In this document: one piece after another, positions 34,621 through 51,215 of the stretch
Layout: every line of letters begins with the position of its first letter
Numbering within the stretch: position 1 is the first letter of the stretch
NCBI GenBank assembly: GCA_020851235.1
Contig: JADZDD010000037.1
Coordinates: forward strand, 1-59,776
DNA: 59,776 bases
Reading direction: 5' to 3'
From: Burkholderiales bacterium
GTDB lineage: Bacteria > Pseudomonadota > Gammaproteobacteria > Burkholderiales > Casimicrobiaceae
Program-made: the position numbers and the translations under genes
Notes under the pieces: model-generated
What the model was told of the DNA's origin: nothing
Seen by the model: the letters and a program-made list of their open reading frames with translations, nothing else
Databases searched by the model: none

Positions 34621-36921
34621 TCACCCACGGTTCGAGCGCTGCCACAACTCGCCCTGAGCGACGATCGCATCCGGCAGCGTTTCCTGCTTGCGCCACCAGG
34701 ATTGCACGTCGGCGGCAGCGAGCGGTCGCGCGATGAGGAATCCTTGCGCCTCGTCGCAGCCGTGATCGCGCAGGAATTGAAACTGGGCAGGGCTCTCCAC
34801 GCCTTCGGCGATGCAGCGCAGCCCGAGGGAGTGCGACAGCGCGACGATTGCCTGCGTGATCGCCTCATCGCTGCGGTTGCGATGCAGCCCGTGCACGAAG
34901 CGCTGGTCGATCTTCACGCCCTGGATCGGCAGGCGCGCGAGGTATGACAGGCTCGAGTATCCCGTTCCGAAGTCGTCGATGGTGATCGACACGCCCATCT
35001 CCTTGAGCTTCATGAGGGTGGCGACGACCTTGTCCGGGTGCGTGATGATCACGCTCTCGGTGATCTCGAGTTCGAGATGGCGGGCGGCAAGGCCGCTGCC
35101 GCGCAGCGCATCCTCGACCACCGCGAGCCAGTTCTCGTGCTGCAACTGCTGGACCGACAGGTTGACTGACAGGCGCAGCGGCATGTCCATGCCGTGCCAC
35201 TGCACCATCTGGCGGCAGGCGTCGCGCAGCACGCGCGCGCCCAGCGCCTGGATCATGCCCGACTCCTCGGCGACCGAGATGAACTCGTCGGGGCCGATCA
35301 CGCCGCGTACCGGATCGCGCCAGCGCAGCAGCGCCTCGACGCCGCGTGCGCGACCCGTCCGCAGCTCGATCTGCGGCTGGTAGACGAGGAAGAACTCGTC
35401 GTCGATGAGCCCGCGCCGCAAGTCGGTTTCCAGTTGCAGGCGCAGCTGCACCTTGGCATTCATGTCAGCGGTGAAGAAGCGATACGAGTTGCGGCCGGCG
35501 TCCTTCGCGGCATACATCGCGGTGTCTGCCTGCTTGATGAGGGTCACCGCGTCCGGCGCGTCGGTGGGGAAGATCGCCACCCCGATCGAGCAGGTGAGCG
35601 TGGGGGTCTGATCGGCGAGCCGGAACGGCGCGTCGAAAGCCTGGCGCACGCGGGCGAGGACCGCCATCACCTCGTAGCCGTCGTGCGCGGGGTCGATCCC
35701 CGGCAGGATGACGACGAACTCGTCGCCGCCCAAGCGCGCAACCGTGTCGGATTCGCGGACCGCGCCGGTGAGGCGCTGCGCGATCGCCTGGAGCAGGTGG
35801 TCGCCGGCGTCGTGGCCGAGCGTGTCGTTGATGCGCTTGAAGTGATCGAAGTCGAGGAAGAGGCATGCGACCTGCGTTCCGTCGCGCTGTGCCTGGGCGA
35901 GGATCTGCCGCAGTCGCTGGTTGAGCAGCGACCGGTTGGGCAGGCCGGTGAGGATGTCGTGCTGCGCGAGCTTGTACGCCTGGGCTGTGGCGAGCTCGAG
36001 CTCGCGGGTGCGCTGCGCCACCTTGTCCTCGAGCGTGCGCTGGTAGCTCGTCACCTGCGATTGCGATTCGGCGAGCCGTTGCGTCATGTGGTTGAACGTA
36101 TGCGTGAGGAGCCCGAGTTCGTCACGCGAACCCGCCGGCACGTACACGTCGAGCCGGCCGGCGCCGACCGCGCGTGCGGCGCGCATCAGGTGGCGCATCG
36201 GCGCGACGAGCCGTCGCGTGACGAGCAGCGTCGTGAGCACGGCGACGATCACGAGGAAGCCGACGACGGCGCCGGCGCCGGCCATCTGCCGGCGAAACTG
36301 CTCGTGCTGCATCTCGAGCGACAGTCCGAGGCGGATGTAGCCCACGACGGTGGGCGTCGAAGCGGCGGCAGCCCGCGCGCCGCCGCTCGTGGCGTTGCGG
36401 TGGTGGCCCGGGCGCGTCACCGGAACGATGACTTCCAGCACGCTTCCCCCGGGCAGCGAATGATCGACCGTGACGTGCCCACGCTCACCCGGCAGCGCGA
36501 GATCCGGCGGCAGCGGCGGCAACTGCGTCTCGCCGCGCGCGGGGGGATAGAGCCGCTCGACGAGCGGCTTCAACTCGCCATCGACCACCGCCACGAAGGC
36601 GACCGCAGGATCGGTGGCGATGCCGTTGAGCAGTTGTTCGAGCGATGCGTTGTCCGACGTGTACAGCGCGTATTCGGCAAGCTCGGTCATGACGCCCGCG
36701 AGCGCCGCTCCCTGGCGCTCGAGCTGCGCCTCGTCGGCGCGCCAGCGCTGCTGCGCGTAGAAGAGCGTGATTGCCAGCGCGGTGAGGATGATGAGCCCGA
36801 TCGTGAGCACGTTGAGCTTGCTCATGAGCCCGATTCGCACCGGCGGCAGGTCGAGCATCGACGCCGTGTCGCCGGTCAGCGGCGACAGGTGCCTGCGCCA
36901 CGTCCAGCGCAGCCGGCTCAC
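34621..36921 (-). CDS. Membrane GGDEF-EAL protein with periplasmic sensor and HAMP
   Basis: 766 residues. Two membrane segments (about 33-52 and 215-235) frame a periplasmic sensor region. A HAMP linker (RRLVAPMRHLMRAARAVGAG) and a coiled coil follow, then GGDEF with an intact active site (RLGGDEFVVIL) and an EAL domain (GVEALLRWRDP, NLSVQQL, DDFGTGYSSLSYL) with its metal-binding acids. It could make or degrade cyclic di-GMP; which dominates is not evident. It starts at a GTG, 87 bp after the periplasmic binding protein gene, which may feed it a ligand signal. Confidence 0.93.
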   Translation of the reverse strand: MSRLRWTWRRHLSPLTGDTASMLDLPPVRIGLMSKLNVLTIGLIILTALAITLFYAQQRWRADEAQLERQGAALAGVMTELAEYALYTSDNASLEQLLNGIATDPAVAFVAVVDGELKPLVERLYPPARGETQLPPLPPDLALPGERGHVTVDHSLPGGSVLEVIVPVTRPGHHRNATSGGARAAAASTPTVVGYIRLGLSLEMQHEQFRRQMAGAGAVVGFLVIVAVLTTLLVTRRLVAPMRHLMRAARAVGAGRLDVYVPAGSRDELGLLTHTFNHMTQRLAESQSQVTSYQRTLEDKVAQRTRELELATAQAYKLAQHDILTGLPNRSLLNQRLRQILAQAQRDGTQVACLFLDFDHFKRINDTLGHDAGDHLLQAIAQRLTGAVRESDTVARLGGDEFVVILPGIDPAHDGYEVMAVLARVRQAFDAPFRLADQTPTLTCSIGVAIFPTDAPDAVTLIKQADTAMYAAKDAGRNSYRFFTADMNAKVQLRLQLETDLRRGLIDDEFFLVYQPQIELRTGRARGVEALLRWRDPVRGVIGPDEFISVAEESGMIQALGARVLRDACRQMVQWHGMDMPLRLSVNLSVQQLQHENWLAVVEDALRGSGLAARHLELEITESVIITHPDKVVATLMKLKEMGVSITIDDFGTGYSSLSYLARLPIQGVKIDQRFVHGLHRNRSDEAITQAIVALSHSLGLRCIAEGVESPAQFQFLRDHGCDEAQGFLIARPLAAADVQSWWRKQETLPDAIVAQGELWQRSNRG

Positions 36922-37008
36922 CAGCGGCTCCTGCGGGCCCCGACGGGGCGCCGGAACGCTCCCTTGGCGCGCGCTGCGGATGCGAGGTCGGTGTGGGTGC
37001 CCATGGGT

Positions 37009-37917
37009 CTACGGGTACAGCTTGTCGATGAGCCGCAACTGCTCGGCGTCCCAGTGGATGCTCAGTTGTTCGGCCGTGCGCCGATTCGCGGTGACGCGCG
37101 TGCGCGCGGGGCGCGGCGTGGTCGTCGCGCCGGCGAGCTTGCGCAGGGCGAGCGCGCCGCAGTAGCGCCCGAGGTCGGTGTAGTCCCAGTCGACCGCGAA
37201 CAGGGCGCCCGCCTTCACCCACGACTCGGTCGGGCCAACGAGCGGGATGCGGTGCCGAAACGAGAAGAGGAGCAGCGCGCGAGCATGTTCCTGCGTATAG
37301 ATCGTCGGATCGGGCAGCGCGAAGAGCGCGTCCGCGTGGTCTTGCATGCGTTGCAGCGCGACCGGCAGCGTGGCCGGATTCGGCACCGCCTCGCGCACCG
37401 TGTCGAGCCCGGCGCTCGCCATGGCGGCGGCACTGTCGGCGGCGCGCGCTTCGCTGCGCACCGGATCGTAGAGGATGCCCACCGTGTGCGTCTGCGGGAG
37501 GAGGCGACGGATCCACGTCGCTGCCACCTGCGCCGGAATCGTGAGCGGAACATCGACGGTGCCCGTGGTCGCCGGGGTGTCATCGAGCACCATGCAGTTC
37601 ACGATGGGACTTCCGTTCGGCGCGGACTTCGCGTGCGCGACCGTCTCCGCGGCAGCGGCACCGAGGGCGACGATCGCGGTGTCGCGGCCGTTGCGCCTGA
37701 TCGCCGCCATGACCGCACGCTCCTGGTCGGGGGCGAGCAGAAAGCGCTCGACCGGCACGCCGAGTTGCGTCATCCCTTCGGCCGCACGCTGGTAGGGCTC
37801 GCTCGGCGCCGAAGCGACGACGATCAGGCGTTGCGCGCTCGCGATCGGCGCTGCGAGGATGCCGAGCGTGAGGCACACGCCGCACGCGAACCAGAAAGGA
37901 TCGACCGTTTGCCTCAC
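37009..37917 (-). CDS. ABC-type substrate-binding protein family (PF04392-like), signal input candidate
   Basis: 302 residues with a signal peptide (CGVCLTLGILAAPIASA). The fold follows PF04392: IVALGAAAAETVAHAKSAP, VDVPLTIPAQVAATWIRRLL, VGILYDPVRSEARAADS, ALFALPDPTIYTQ and VGPTESWVKAGALFAVDWDY. No permease or ATPase accompanies it. It is placed between a TonB receptor and a GGDEF-EAL membrane protein, and overlaps the receptor stop by four bases (GTGA). It may deliver a periplasmic ligand to the cyclic di-GMP enzyme rather than to a transporter. Confidence 0.85.
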   Translation of the reverse strand: MRQTVDPFWFACGVCLTLGILAAPIASAQRLIVVASAPSEPYQRAAEGMTQLGVPVERFLLAPDQERAVMAAIRRNGRDTAIVALGAAAAETVAHAKSAPNGSPIVNCMVLDDTPATTGTVDVPLTIPAQVAATWIRRLLPQTHTVGILYDPVRSEARAADSAAAMASAGLDTVREAVPNPATLPVALQRMQDHADALFALPDPTIYTQEHARALLLFSFRHRIPLVGPTESWVKAGALFAVDWDYTDLGRYCGALALRKLAGATTTPRPARTRVTANRRTAEQLSIHWDAEQLRLIDKLYP

Positions 37918-39908
37918 CGGAATGTGTACTCGACCTTGAGCCAGAACCCACGTCCCGGCTGCGCGATGCGATCCATCGCATGCTCCGGACGGCTGACATC
38001 GGCCAGTGTCACGTCGAAGAGGTTCGTCACGGCCGCGGTGAGGCGCAGGCCGCCCGCAACGTGCGCCAGCGTGCCGACGAGATTGGTCGAGGCCTGCGCC
38101 GGGATCGTCGTGTCGAAGAGCGTGCGCCGGCTCGTCTGGTAGACCGTCTCGAGTGCGACGCTCGCGCGATCGGCGAGGAACGATTGCGCGAGCCTCGCCT
38201 TCAGCTGCGTGCGCGGGATCGCGACGGCGACCTCACCCAGCTGTGTCGTCACTGCGGCGAACACGTCGAGGCCGAACGGCGTACGGCCTTCGATTTCCGC
38301 TTCGACGCCGCGGCCGATCTGCGATTGCGCATTGACGTTGGTGAGGAGCCCCGTGGCCGGGTCGGCGAGCGTCGTGATGAGATCGGTGATGCGATTGAAA
38401 TAGAACGCACCGACGGTGCGCCACTGCGGTGCCGGCTGCCACTCGACGAGGATCTCGGAGGTGCGGATGCGCTCGGGGACGAGGTTGGGGCTCGCCTGGA
38501 TCGAGGTCCCGCCGTCGTTGTAGTAGAGCTCGTAGTCGTTGGGTGCGCGAAACGCCTGCCCGTACAGCGCCTTCACGGTGAGCGTGTCGGTCGGCCGGAC
38601 CGTGATCGCCAGACGCGGATCGGTCACCCCACCGAACGTGCTGTACTGATCGTGGCGCACGCCGAGAGTTGCACTCGAGCGCGGCGCGAACTGCCACTGC
38701 GCCTGCGCGAAGAGCGCCCAGTAGCGCGTGGTGTTCGTGTCGAGGAAGAGACGTGTGTACTCGAGATCGGCATTGCCGTCGAGCGTGCGATCGCCGTTCT
38801 CCTGGCGGTTGCGGATGTCCGATTGCACTTCGGCGCCGACGATGAGCGTGAGGTCGTCGCGCAGTGCCTGCGTGTACGCGGCCTCGCCGGACCACCATCG
38901 CGCGTGCGAACGGTCCTGGTTCACGACGCGTGGCTCGACGCCGTACAAAAGATCGCCCTGGTAGCGATAGTCGTCGACCGCGAATCGCACGCGCAGGTTG
39001 CCGTGACCGACGGCACCGTCGTACTTGCCCTCGACCCACCAGCGCGTGTCGGTGGTCTCGTTGCCCGGTGCATCGACGATCGAGTTGAACGGGGCGGTCG
39101 GGATTTCCTTCTTCCGTTCGCTCACGACGCCGGTGACGGTGAAATCGTCGATGCGCAGCCGCCCGAACGCCTGCACCCAGCGGTCGGCGTCGCTGTCGTG
39201 GGCGACGCGATCGCCGCCCGCGAGGCCGGGGATCGGGAAGTCGCGCTCGCCCGCGGTGCGCCCCAGCGTGATCGAGGCGAGGTATTCGGTCCCGCTCGTG
39301 ATGCGCCGGCCGGTCGTCAAGCGCCCCCCGTAGGTTTCGCGCGTTCCCCCGAGGCCGGCGACTTCCACTCCCGCGACGTCGCGGCCGCGGCGCGTGATGA
39401 GGTCGATGACGCCGAGGAAGGCATTGCTTCCGTACAAGGACGAGCTCGCCCCGCGGACGATCTCGATGCGTTCGACGAGGTCGAGGTCGACCGGGCCCTC
39501 GGTCCCGAGCAGGGCCTGGTCGTAGGTCGTGTCGTTGGTCCGGTGCCCATCGACGAGAACCAGGATGCGCGCGTTGTAGTCTCCAGTGCGCGCGAAGCCA
39601 CGCATGCCGGCGTAGCTGTAGTTGCGGTCGTCGGTGACGAGGAAGCCGCGCACGCCGCGCAGCACGTCGGCGAGCGTGCGCCAGCCGTAGCGCTGGATCT
39701 CGGCACGCGTGACGACGGTCACGTCGGCGGGTGCATCGGCGAGCGGCTGGTCGTACTTCGAGGCGGCAAAGACGCTGGGAACGTCACCCAGGAGCGCCCG
39801 CTCGTCGGGCACCGGGGCATGCGTCGCGAGCGCCGAGGTCACGGTCGCGGCGAGGAGGCTCGCGGTGGCGAGGCGGCGGCGGCGGGCGAGGATCGAGGCG
39901 GCAGGCAA
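37914..39908 (-). CDS. TonB-dependent outer-membrane receptor
   Basis: 664 residues. The plug domain is clear: DVTVVTRAEIQRYGWRTLAD, RNYSYAGMRGFARTGDYNAR, then VERIEIVRGASSSLYGSNAF. A beta-barrel of repeated aromatic strands follows and ends in VEYTFR. The plug and barrel resemble colicin I/BtuB-type receptors; cargo (siderophore, vitamin or other) is unknown. The start is a TTG with a signal-like N-terminus (RRRRLATASLLAATVTSALA). It heads the three-gene unit with the binding protein and the GGDEF-EAL protein. Confidence 0.92.
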   Translation of the reverse strand: MPAASILARRRRLATASLLAATVTSALATHAPVPDERALLGDVPSVFAASKYDQPLADAPADVTVVTRAEIQRYGWRTLADVLRGVRGFLVTDDRNYSYAGMRGFARTGDYNARILVLVDGHRTNDTTYDQALLGTEGPVDLDLVERIEIVRGASSSLYGSNAFLGVIDLITRRGRDVAGVEVAGLGGTRETYGGRLTTGRRITSGTEYLASITLGRTAGERDFPIPGLAGGDRVAHDSDADRWVQAFGRLRIDDFTVTGVVSERKKEIPTAPFNSIVDAPGNETTDTRWWVEGKYDGAVGHGNLRVRFAVDDYRYQGDLLYGVEPRVVNQDRSHARWWSGEAAYTQALRDDLTLIVGAEVQSDIRNRQENGDRTLDGNADLEYTRLFLDTNTTRYWALFAQAQWQFAPRSSATLGVRHDQYSTFGGVTDPRLAITVRPTDTLTVKALYGQAFRAPNDYELYYNDGGTSIQASPNLVPERIRTSEILVEWQPAPQWRTVGAFYFNRITDLITTLADPATGLLTNVNAQSQIGRGVEAEIEGRTPFGLDVFAAVTTQLGEVAVAIPRTQLKARLAQSFLADRASVALETVYQTSRRTLFDTTIPAQASTNLVGTLAHVAGGLRLTAAVTNLFDVTLADVSRPEHAMDRIAQPGRGFWLKVEYTFR

Positions 39909-40294
39909 GGGTCACACGATCATCCGGGGCGACCCGACAACGTAGCATGGTCCGTGCCATGCAGCTTGCCGCGGCGAGCGTGCGCCGTCCCCTCCTTGGC
40001 GCACCCGGTCCCTCGCGGCGTGTCGGGCGGCCGTGGGCGTCCAGCCGGCGCGCGCGGCGCAACCTCGCGCCGGCGCGGGGGCGACAAGCGCCCGGGGGCA
40101 CCCGGCCGGGTGATAATGCGAACTGAATCGGGCCGCTCGAACCGCATGTTCGATGTGGCGTCGCCGGCCGATCACGGTCATTGCGGTTCCTGTTCACCGT
40201 TGCAGCGGCGTCCCAGGGTGCGTTGCGATGCCGCAAAGCGATTCGGTAGACTTCCCGCGCCCAGTCCACACCCCGTTCGAGGAGGAGAAGTGCC
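39909..40294. other. Divergent intergenic region between the TonB receptor and acs
   Basis: Should contain the promoters of both genes. A GATAAT box at about 40113 is the only promoter-like element I see, without a clear -35. AGGAGGAG immediately before the acs ATG is a strong ribosome site. No gene recognised. Confidence 0.4.
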
Positions 40295-44369
<4,075 letters not shown>

Positions 44370-44393
44370 GCGCGCGCCTTCGCGCCGTGAAGC

Positions 44394-45332
44394 CTACGGC
44401 AGGATCTTGTCGGCGCTGCTCGTCCTGCGCTCCGGCTTCACGAGGTCCTCGCGCGACACGCCCATCCACATGACGAGTGCCGCCATGACGAGCGCCGAGG
44501 AGTAGATCCCGAAGCAGATGCCGATCGCCAGGGCGAGGGCGAAGTGGTGCAGCGTCTCCCCGCCGAAGAAGTAGATCGACATGACCATCAGCAGCGTGCT
44601 GCCGTGCGTGATGATCGTGCGCGAGATGGTGCTCGTGATGCCGTTGTTGATGACCGTCGTCACGCTCGCCTTGCGCATCTTGCGGAAGTTCTCGCGGATC
44701 CGGTCGGCGATCACCACCGATTCGTTCACCGAATAGCCGAGGACGGCGAGGACCGCGGCGAGCACCGGCAGCGAGAACTCCCACTGGAAGAGCGCGAAGA
44801 ACCCCAGGATGATCACGACGTCGTGCAGGTTGGCGGCGATCGTTGCGACCGCGAAGCGCCACTCGAAACGCAGCGCGAGGTACGCGACGATGCCGAAGCA
44901 CACGAGCAGCAATGCGAGTGCGCCGTTCTCGTAGAGCTCCTTGCCGACCTGCGGGCCGACGAATTCGACGCGCTGCTGCGTCACCGACGGATCGTCGGCC
45001 TTGAGCGCGCCCATCACCCGTTCGGAAAGCTGCGCGCTCGACACGCCTTCCTTGAGCGGCAGGCGGATGAGCGCGGTATCCGACCGCCCGAATGCCTGCA
45101 CCGAGAATTCACCGAGCTGGAGCTTGTCGATCGCGGTGCGTACGCGATTGAAATCGACGGCGTGCGCGTATTGCACCTCGATGACCGTCCCGCCGCGGAA
45201 GTCGACGCCGAAATTGAGGCCGCGGGTCGCAAGGAAGATCACGGCGAGCACGAAGGTCACCACCGAGATCACGTTGAACAGCAGCGCGTGCCGCATGAAC
45301 GGGATGTCGCGCTTGATGCGGAAAAATTCCAT
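44394..45332 (-). CDS. secF: Protein translocase subunit SecF
   Basis: 312 residues with six expected membrane segments. The D1-type motif GLNFGVDFRGGTVIEVQY, the LSVLGYSVNESVVIADRIRE-like stretch (VLGYSVNESVVIADRIREN) and TIITHGSTLLMVM fit SecF. With SecD it uses the proton gradient to pull preproteins through SecYEG. It lies 111 bp after secD. Confidence 0.97.
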   Translation of the reverse strand: MEFFRIKRDIPFMRHALLFNVISVVTFVLAVIFLATRGLNFGVDFRGGTVIEVQYAHAVDFNRVRTAIDKLQLGEFSVQAFGRSDTALIRLPLKEGVSSAQLSERVMGALKADDPSVTQQRVEFVGPQVGKELYENGALALLLVCFGIVAYLALRFEWRFAVATIAANLHDVVIILGFFALFQWEFSLPVLAAVLAVLGYSVNESVVIADRIRENFRKMRKASVTTVINNGITSTISRTIITHGSTLLMVMSIYFFGGETLHHFALALAIGICFGIYSSALVMAALVMWMGVSREDLVKPERRTSSADKILP

Positions 45333-45443
45333 CGTGTCGCCCTTGTCGTTCCGGTGCCGGCGCCGCTACGGGGCGCGGCGGTCACCGCGAAGTCGTGTCG
45401 ATGCCTCGGGGTCGGTTGCCGCGTCGTCGTTCCGGGCGGTCGT

Positions 45444-47303
45444 CTATGCCTTCGTCGGCGCGGCCGCGGCGACGCCGGGCTTCCACACCTGCCCGATCGA
45501 GATGCGCTCGAGCTTCTTGCGGCCGCCGTAGATCATGGCGACGACGCCGCGCGAGACGAATACCGCCGAGAAGAGCGAGGTCAGGATGCCGAGGCAGTGG
45601 ACGACGGCGAAGCCGCGGACCGGGCCGGAGCCGAAGATGAGCAGCGCGAGGCCGGCGATGAGCGTCGTCACGTTCGAGTCGACGATCGTGCGCCATGCAT
45701 GCTCGTAGCCGGCCGTAAGCGCGGCGTGGGGCGTGGCCCCCCAGCGCAACTCCTCCCGGATGCGCTCGTTGATGAGCACGTTGGCGTCGATCGCCATGCC
45801 GAGCGTGAGCGCGATCGCGGCGATGCCCGGCAGCGTCAGCGTCGCCTGCAGCATCGACAGCAGCGCGACGAGGAGCATCAGGTTGACGCTGAGCGCGAAC
45901 GTCGAGATGACGCCCATGAGCTGGTAGTACACGCACATGAAGATCGCGAGCACGATGAACCCGTACATCACCGAGTCGAAGCCCTTGGTGATGTTCTCCG
46001 CGCCGAGCGACGGGCCGACGGTGCGCTCCTCGACGATCTCCATCGGCGCGGCCAGCGCGCCGGCGCGCATCAGGAGGGCGGTGTCGTTGGCCTCGCGCGT
46101 CGTCATGCGCCCGCTGATCTGCACGCGCCCGCCGCCGATCTCCTCGCGGATGACGGGGGCGGTGATGACCTCGGCCTTGCCTTTCTCGACCAGCACGATC
46201 GCCATGCGCTTGCCGACGTTCTCGCGCGTGACTTCCTTGAAGATGTTGGCACCGGCGCCGTCGAGATTGATGTGGACCGCCGGCTCGTTGGTGCGTTGAT
46301 CGAACCCTGGTTGCGCGTCGTTGATGCGATCGCCGGTCAGCACGACCTGGCGTCGCACGACGAGCGGCTGCCCGCCGCGCTCGGTGAACAGGTCGCTGCC
46401 GATCGGCACGTGTCCCGCGAGTGCCGCCTCGAGCACACCCGGATCGTCGTTGACCATGCGGATCTCGAGCGTCGCGGTGCGGCCCAGGATGTCCTTGGCG
46501 CGCGCCGTGTCCTGCACGCCGGGCAACTGCACGACGACGCGTTCGGCGCCCTGCTGCTGGATGATGGGCTCGGCCACGCCGAGTTCGTTCACGCGATTGC
46601 GCAGGATCTGGATGTTCTGCGCCACGGCGCCGTCCTGGATCCGCTTTTGCGCCTCGGGCTTCAACGTCGCGATCAGGCGCAGGTCGCCGGTACCGTCGGC
46701 CTCACGGAAGGCGAGGTCCGGGAAGTTCTGCATGATGACCGCGCGTGCCTTGTTGCGCTCGGCATCGTCGCGGAAGCGCATCACGACGTTGCCTCCCTCA
46801 CGCGAGATGCCACCGTACTGGATCTTCTCCTTGCGCAGCAGCGAGCGCAGGTCCGCGGTGTAGCGGTCGGCCGCCTTGTCGAGCGCCGCCTTCATGTCGA
46901 CCTGGAGGAGGAAGTGCACGCCGCCGCGCAGGTCGAGGCCGAGGTACATCGGCAGCGCGCCGATCGCCGCCAGCCACTGCGGCGACGAGGAGAGGAGGTT
47001 GAGCGCGACGATGTAGTTGTCGCCGAGCTTCGTCTGCAGGACGTCGCGTGCCTTCAACTGCGTGTCCGGATCGTTGAACCGGACCTTGATGCCGGTGGCA
47101 TCGAGCGCCGCGCCGCGGAACGCCACGTTGGCTGCCTTGAGCGCTTCCTCGATCGTGCCGAGCGTTGCCGTATCGATCTTGGCCTTCGTCGACGACACCT
47201 GCACCGCCGGGACGTCAGGGAAGAAATTGGGCAGCGTGTACAGCGCGCCCAACAGGAGCGCGACGACGATGACGACGTATTTCCAGGCGGGATAGCGATT
47301 CAT
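45444..47303 (-). CDS. secD: Protein translocase subunit SecD
   Basis: 619 residues. MNRYPAWKYVVIVVALLLGA is the first membrane segment. LGLDLRGGVHFLLQVDM, the large periplasmic P1 region with LGRTATLEIRMV, and TLPGIAAIALTLGMAIDANV complete the SecD layout. It follows yajC by 72 bp in the usual yajC-secD-secF order. Confidence 0.97.
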   Translation of the reverse strand: MNRYPAWKYVVIVVALLLGALYTLPNFFPDVPAVQVSSTKAKIDTATLGTIEEALKAANVAFRGAALDATGIKVRFNDPDTQLKARDVLQTKLGDNYIVALNLLSSSPQWLAAIGALPMYLGLDLRGGVHFLLQVDMKAALDKAADRYTADLRSLLRKEKIQYGGISREGGNVVMRFRDDAERNKARAVIMQNFPDLAFREADGTGDLRLIATLKPEAQKRIQDGAVAQNIQILRNRVNELGVAEPIIQQQGAERVVVQLPGVQDTARAKDILGRTATLEIRMVNDDPGVLEAALAGHVPIGSDLFTERGGQPLVVRRQVVLTGDRINDAQPGFDQRTNEPAVHINLDGAGANIFKEVTRENVGKRMAIVLVEKGKAEVITAPVIREEIGGGRVQISGRMTTREANDTALLMRAGALAAPMEIVEERTVGPSLGAENITKGFDSVMYGFIVLAIFMCVYYQLMGVISTFALSVNLMLLVALLSMLQATLTLPGIAAIALTLGMAIDANVLINERIREELRWGATPHAALTAGYEHAWRTIVDSNVTTLIAGLALLIFGSGPVRGFAVVHCLGILTSLFSAVFVSRGVVAMIYGGRKKLERISIGQVWKPGVAAAAPTKA

Positions 47304-47375
47304 GGCGGCGTTTCGCCTTTGGCGGCAGGGCGGGACGAACGAGCGGCGACCCCGGCGGCAGCGGTGGGGGGTGCG

Positions 47376-47693
47376 CTACAGCGCTTTGATCGTGCCCTTG
47401 GGCAGGAGTTGCGCGACGGCGCCGCGCTGGACCGTGATCTCGACGTTCGGCGCGACCTCGACCACGGCGTACTGGGCGTCGAGCTTCGAGATCTTGCCGA
47501 CGACCCCACCTGCGGTCACCACCTCGTCACCCTTCTGGAGGGCGGCGAGCATGGCCTTCGTTTCCTTCGCGCGCTTTTGCTGCGGCCGGATGAGCAGGAA
47601 GTAGAAGACGATGAAGATCGCGATGATGGGCAGGAACGACATGAGGTCGCCACCGGCGGGAGCGGCGGCCTGCGCGTAGGCGGGACTGATCAC
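47376..47693 (-). CDS. yajC: Preprotein translocase accessory protein YajC
   Basis: 105 residues from a GTG start. GGAGG about nine bases upstream decides this start over the longer open frame. One membrane helix (FLPIIAIFIVFYFLLIRPQQ) is followed by the YajC domain (KRAKETKAMLAALQKGDEVV, TAGGVVGKI). It associates with SecDF. Confidence 0.94.
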   Translation of the reverse strand: MISPAYAQAAAPAGGDLMSFLPIIAIFIVFYFLLIRPQQKRAKETKAMLAALQKGDEVVTAGGVVGKISKLDAQYAVVEVAPNVEITVQRGAVAQLLPKGTIKAL

Positions 47694-47856
47694 GGAAGCA
47701 TTCCTCCAAAGGGTCGTGGGCGCGGCGCGGCGGTACGGCGTTCGCCGGGGCAGGAACCGCCGCTGCACCGGAGCTTGCGGCCGCGGTCGAGGGGTTTCGT
47801 GCGGACGGTCGGGAAACGCCGGGTGCTCGCGACGAATCCTCTTTGCGAACAACTGG

Positions 47857-49918
<2,062 letters not shown>

Positions 49919-50127
49919 GGAATGCGCAAAATCCAATCACGCAAGCATCGGTGGTGGATTTCGCCAAGAATTCAGTTGCCGTCAGATTAGCGCGTCGGCC
50001 GTCTCCTGCCAATCGAAATCCCGTCACGGAGGCGCTGCGCGGCGACTATTGTTGTGCATTGGCAGGGTTTGGCCCTCGTTTGTCGTGATGTGACGACGCT
50101 CGCGCAATTGACTGTCGGGCAGCGACG

Positions 50128-51174
50128 TCAATCCTGCACCGCGTCGCAGGGCCGGGCCCGGTCGAGCAGCATCGCATCGCCGTAACTGAAGAAGCGGTAG
50201 CGCGCCGCCACGGCGTGCGCGTACGCGGCGCGAGTGCGCGCCGTGCCGGCGAAGGCGCTGACCAGCATGAGCAGCGTCGAGCGGGGCAGGTGAAAGTTGG
50301 TGACGAGCCGATCGACGATCCGGAAGCGGAATCCCGGCGTGATGAACAGCGACGTTGCCGCCCATCCCGCCGTGGGCCCCTCGGGCGCCTGCGCCGCCGC
50401 CTCGAGAGCCCGCAGCGTCGTCGTGCCCACGGCGATCACCTTCGCACCCCGCGCCCGCGCCGCGGCGAGGGCATCGACGGTCGCCGCCGGCAGTTCGTAG
50501 CGCTCCTCGTGCATGCGATGCCGGGTGATGTCGTCGTCGCGCACGGGAAGGAACGTTCCAGCGCCGACGTGCAGCGTCACGAACGCGTGCTGCACGCCGC
50601 GCTGCGCGAGTGCCGCAAGGGTTGCTGCGTCGAAATGCAGCCCCGCCGTCGGCGCTGCGACCGCACCGGGTGCGCGCGCGTAGATCGTCTGGTAGCGCTC
50701 GCGATCGGTCGCGGTCGCGGCGCGCTGCACGTACGGCGGGAGCGGCATCTCACCGTGCTGCGCGAGCCACGCGTCGAGCGGCGTGTCGATGTCGAAGACG
50801 AGGTGGAAGAAGCGCTCGTTGCGCGCCAGCATGCGCGCGCTCGCCCCGCCCGGCAGGTCGATCGTCGCGCCCTCACGCAGGGCGTGGCTCGCGCGCACCT
50901 GCACCCAGGCTTCCCGTTCACCGACGATGCGCTCGACGAGGAGTTCGACGCGCCCGCCGCTCGGCTTGCGCGCGTGCACCCGCGCGGCGAGCACGCGCGT
51001 GTCGTTCATGACGATGAGGTCACCCGGGCGCACGAGGTCCGGCAGCGCGGTGAACTCGCGATCGACCAGGCGTTCGTCGTCGACGTGCAGCAGCCGCGCC
51101 GCGGCGCGCGCGGCCGGCGGTTCCTGCGCGATCAGTTCGCGCGGGAGGTCGTAGTCGAAGTCGGTCAGGCGCAA
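50128..51174 (-). CDS. queA: S-adenosylmethionine:tRNA ribosyltransferase-isomerase
   Basis: 348 residues. Start is TTG ([19 protein letters not shown]). [41 protein letters not shown] and [19 protein letters not shown] are QueA signatures. It adds the epoxycyclopentane ring of queuosine precursors to tRNA modified by Tgt. tRNA-Leu lies 41 bp upstream on the same strand, so readthrough from the tRNA promoter is possible. Confidence 0.96.
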   Translation of the reverse strand: MRLTDFDYDLPRELIAQEPPAARAAARLLHVDDERLVDREFTALPDLVRPGDLIVMNDTRVLAARVHARKPSGGRVELLVERIVGEREAWVQVRASHALREGATIDLPGGASARMLARNERFFHLVFDIDTPLDAWLAQHGEMPLPPYVQRAATATDRERYQTIYARAPGAVAAPTAGLHFDAATLAALAQRGVQHAFVTLHVGAGTFLPVRDDDITRHRMHEERYELPAATVDALAAARARGAKVIAVGTTTLRALEAAAQAPEGPTAGWAATSLFITPGFRFRIVDRLVTNFHLPRSTLLMLVSAFAGTARTRAAYAHAVAARYRFFSYGDAMLLDRARPCDAVQD

Positions 51175-51215
51175 CGGCGTTGCTGTACGGGCGCGGGTGC
51201 GCGGCGCAGCTTGCG

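Noticed and set aside
35194-38142. A 982-codon plus-strand frame opposite the GGDEF-EAL and binding-protein genes
   Set aside because: No recognisable domain, and the opposite strand carries complete conserved motifs.
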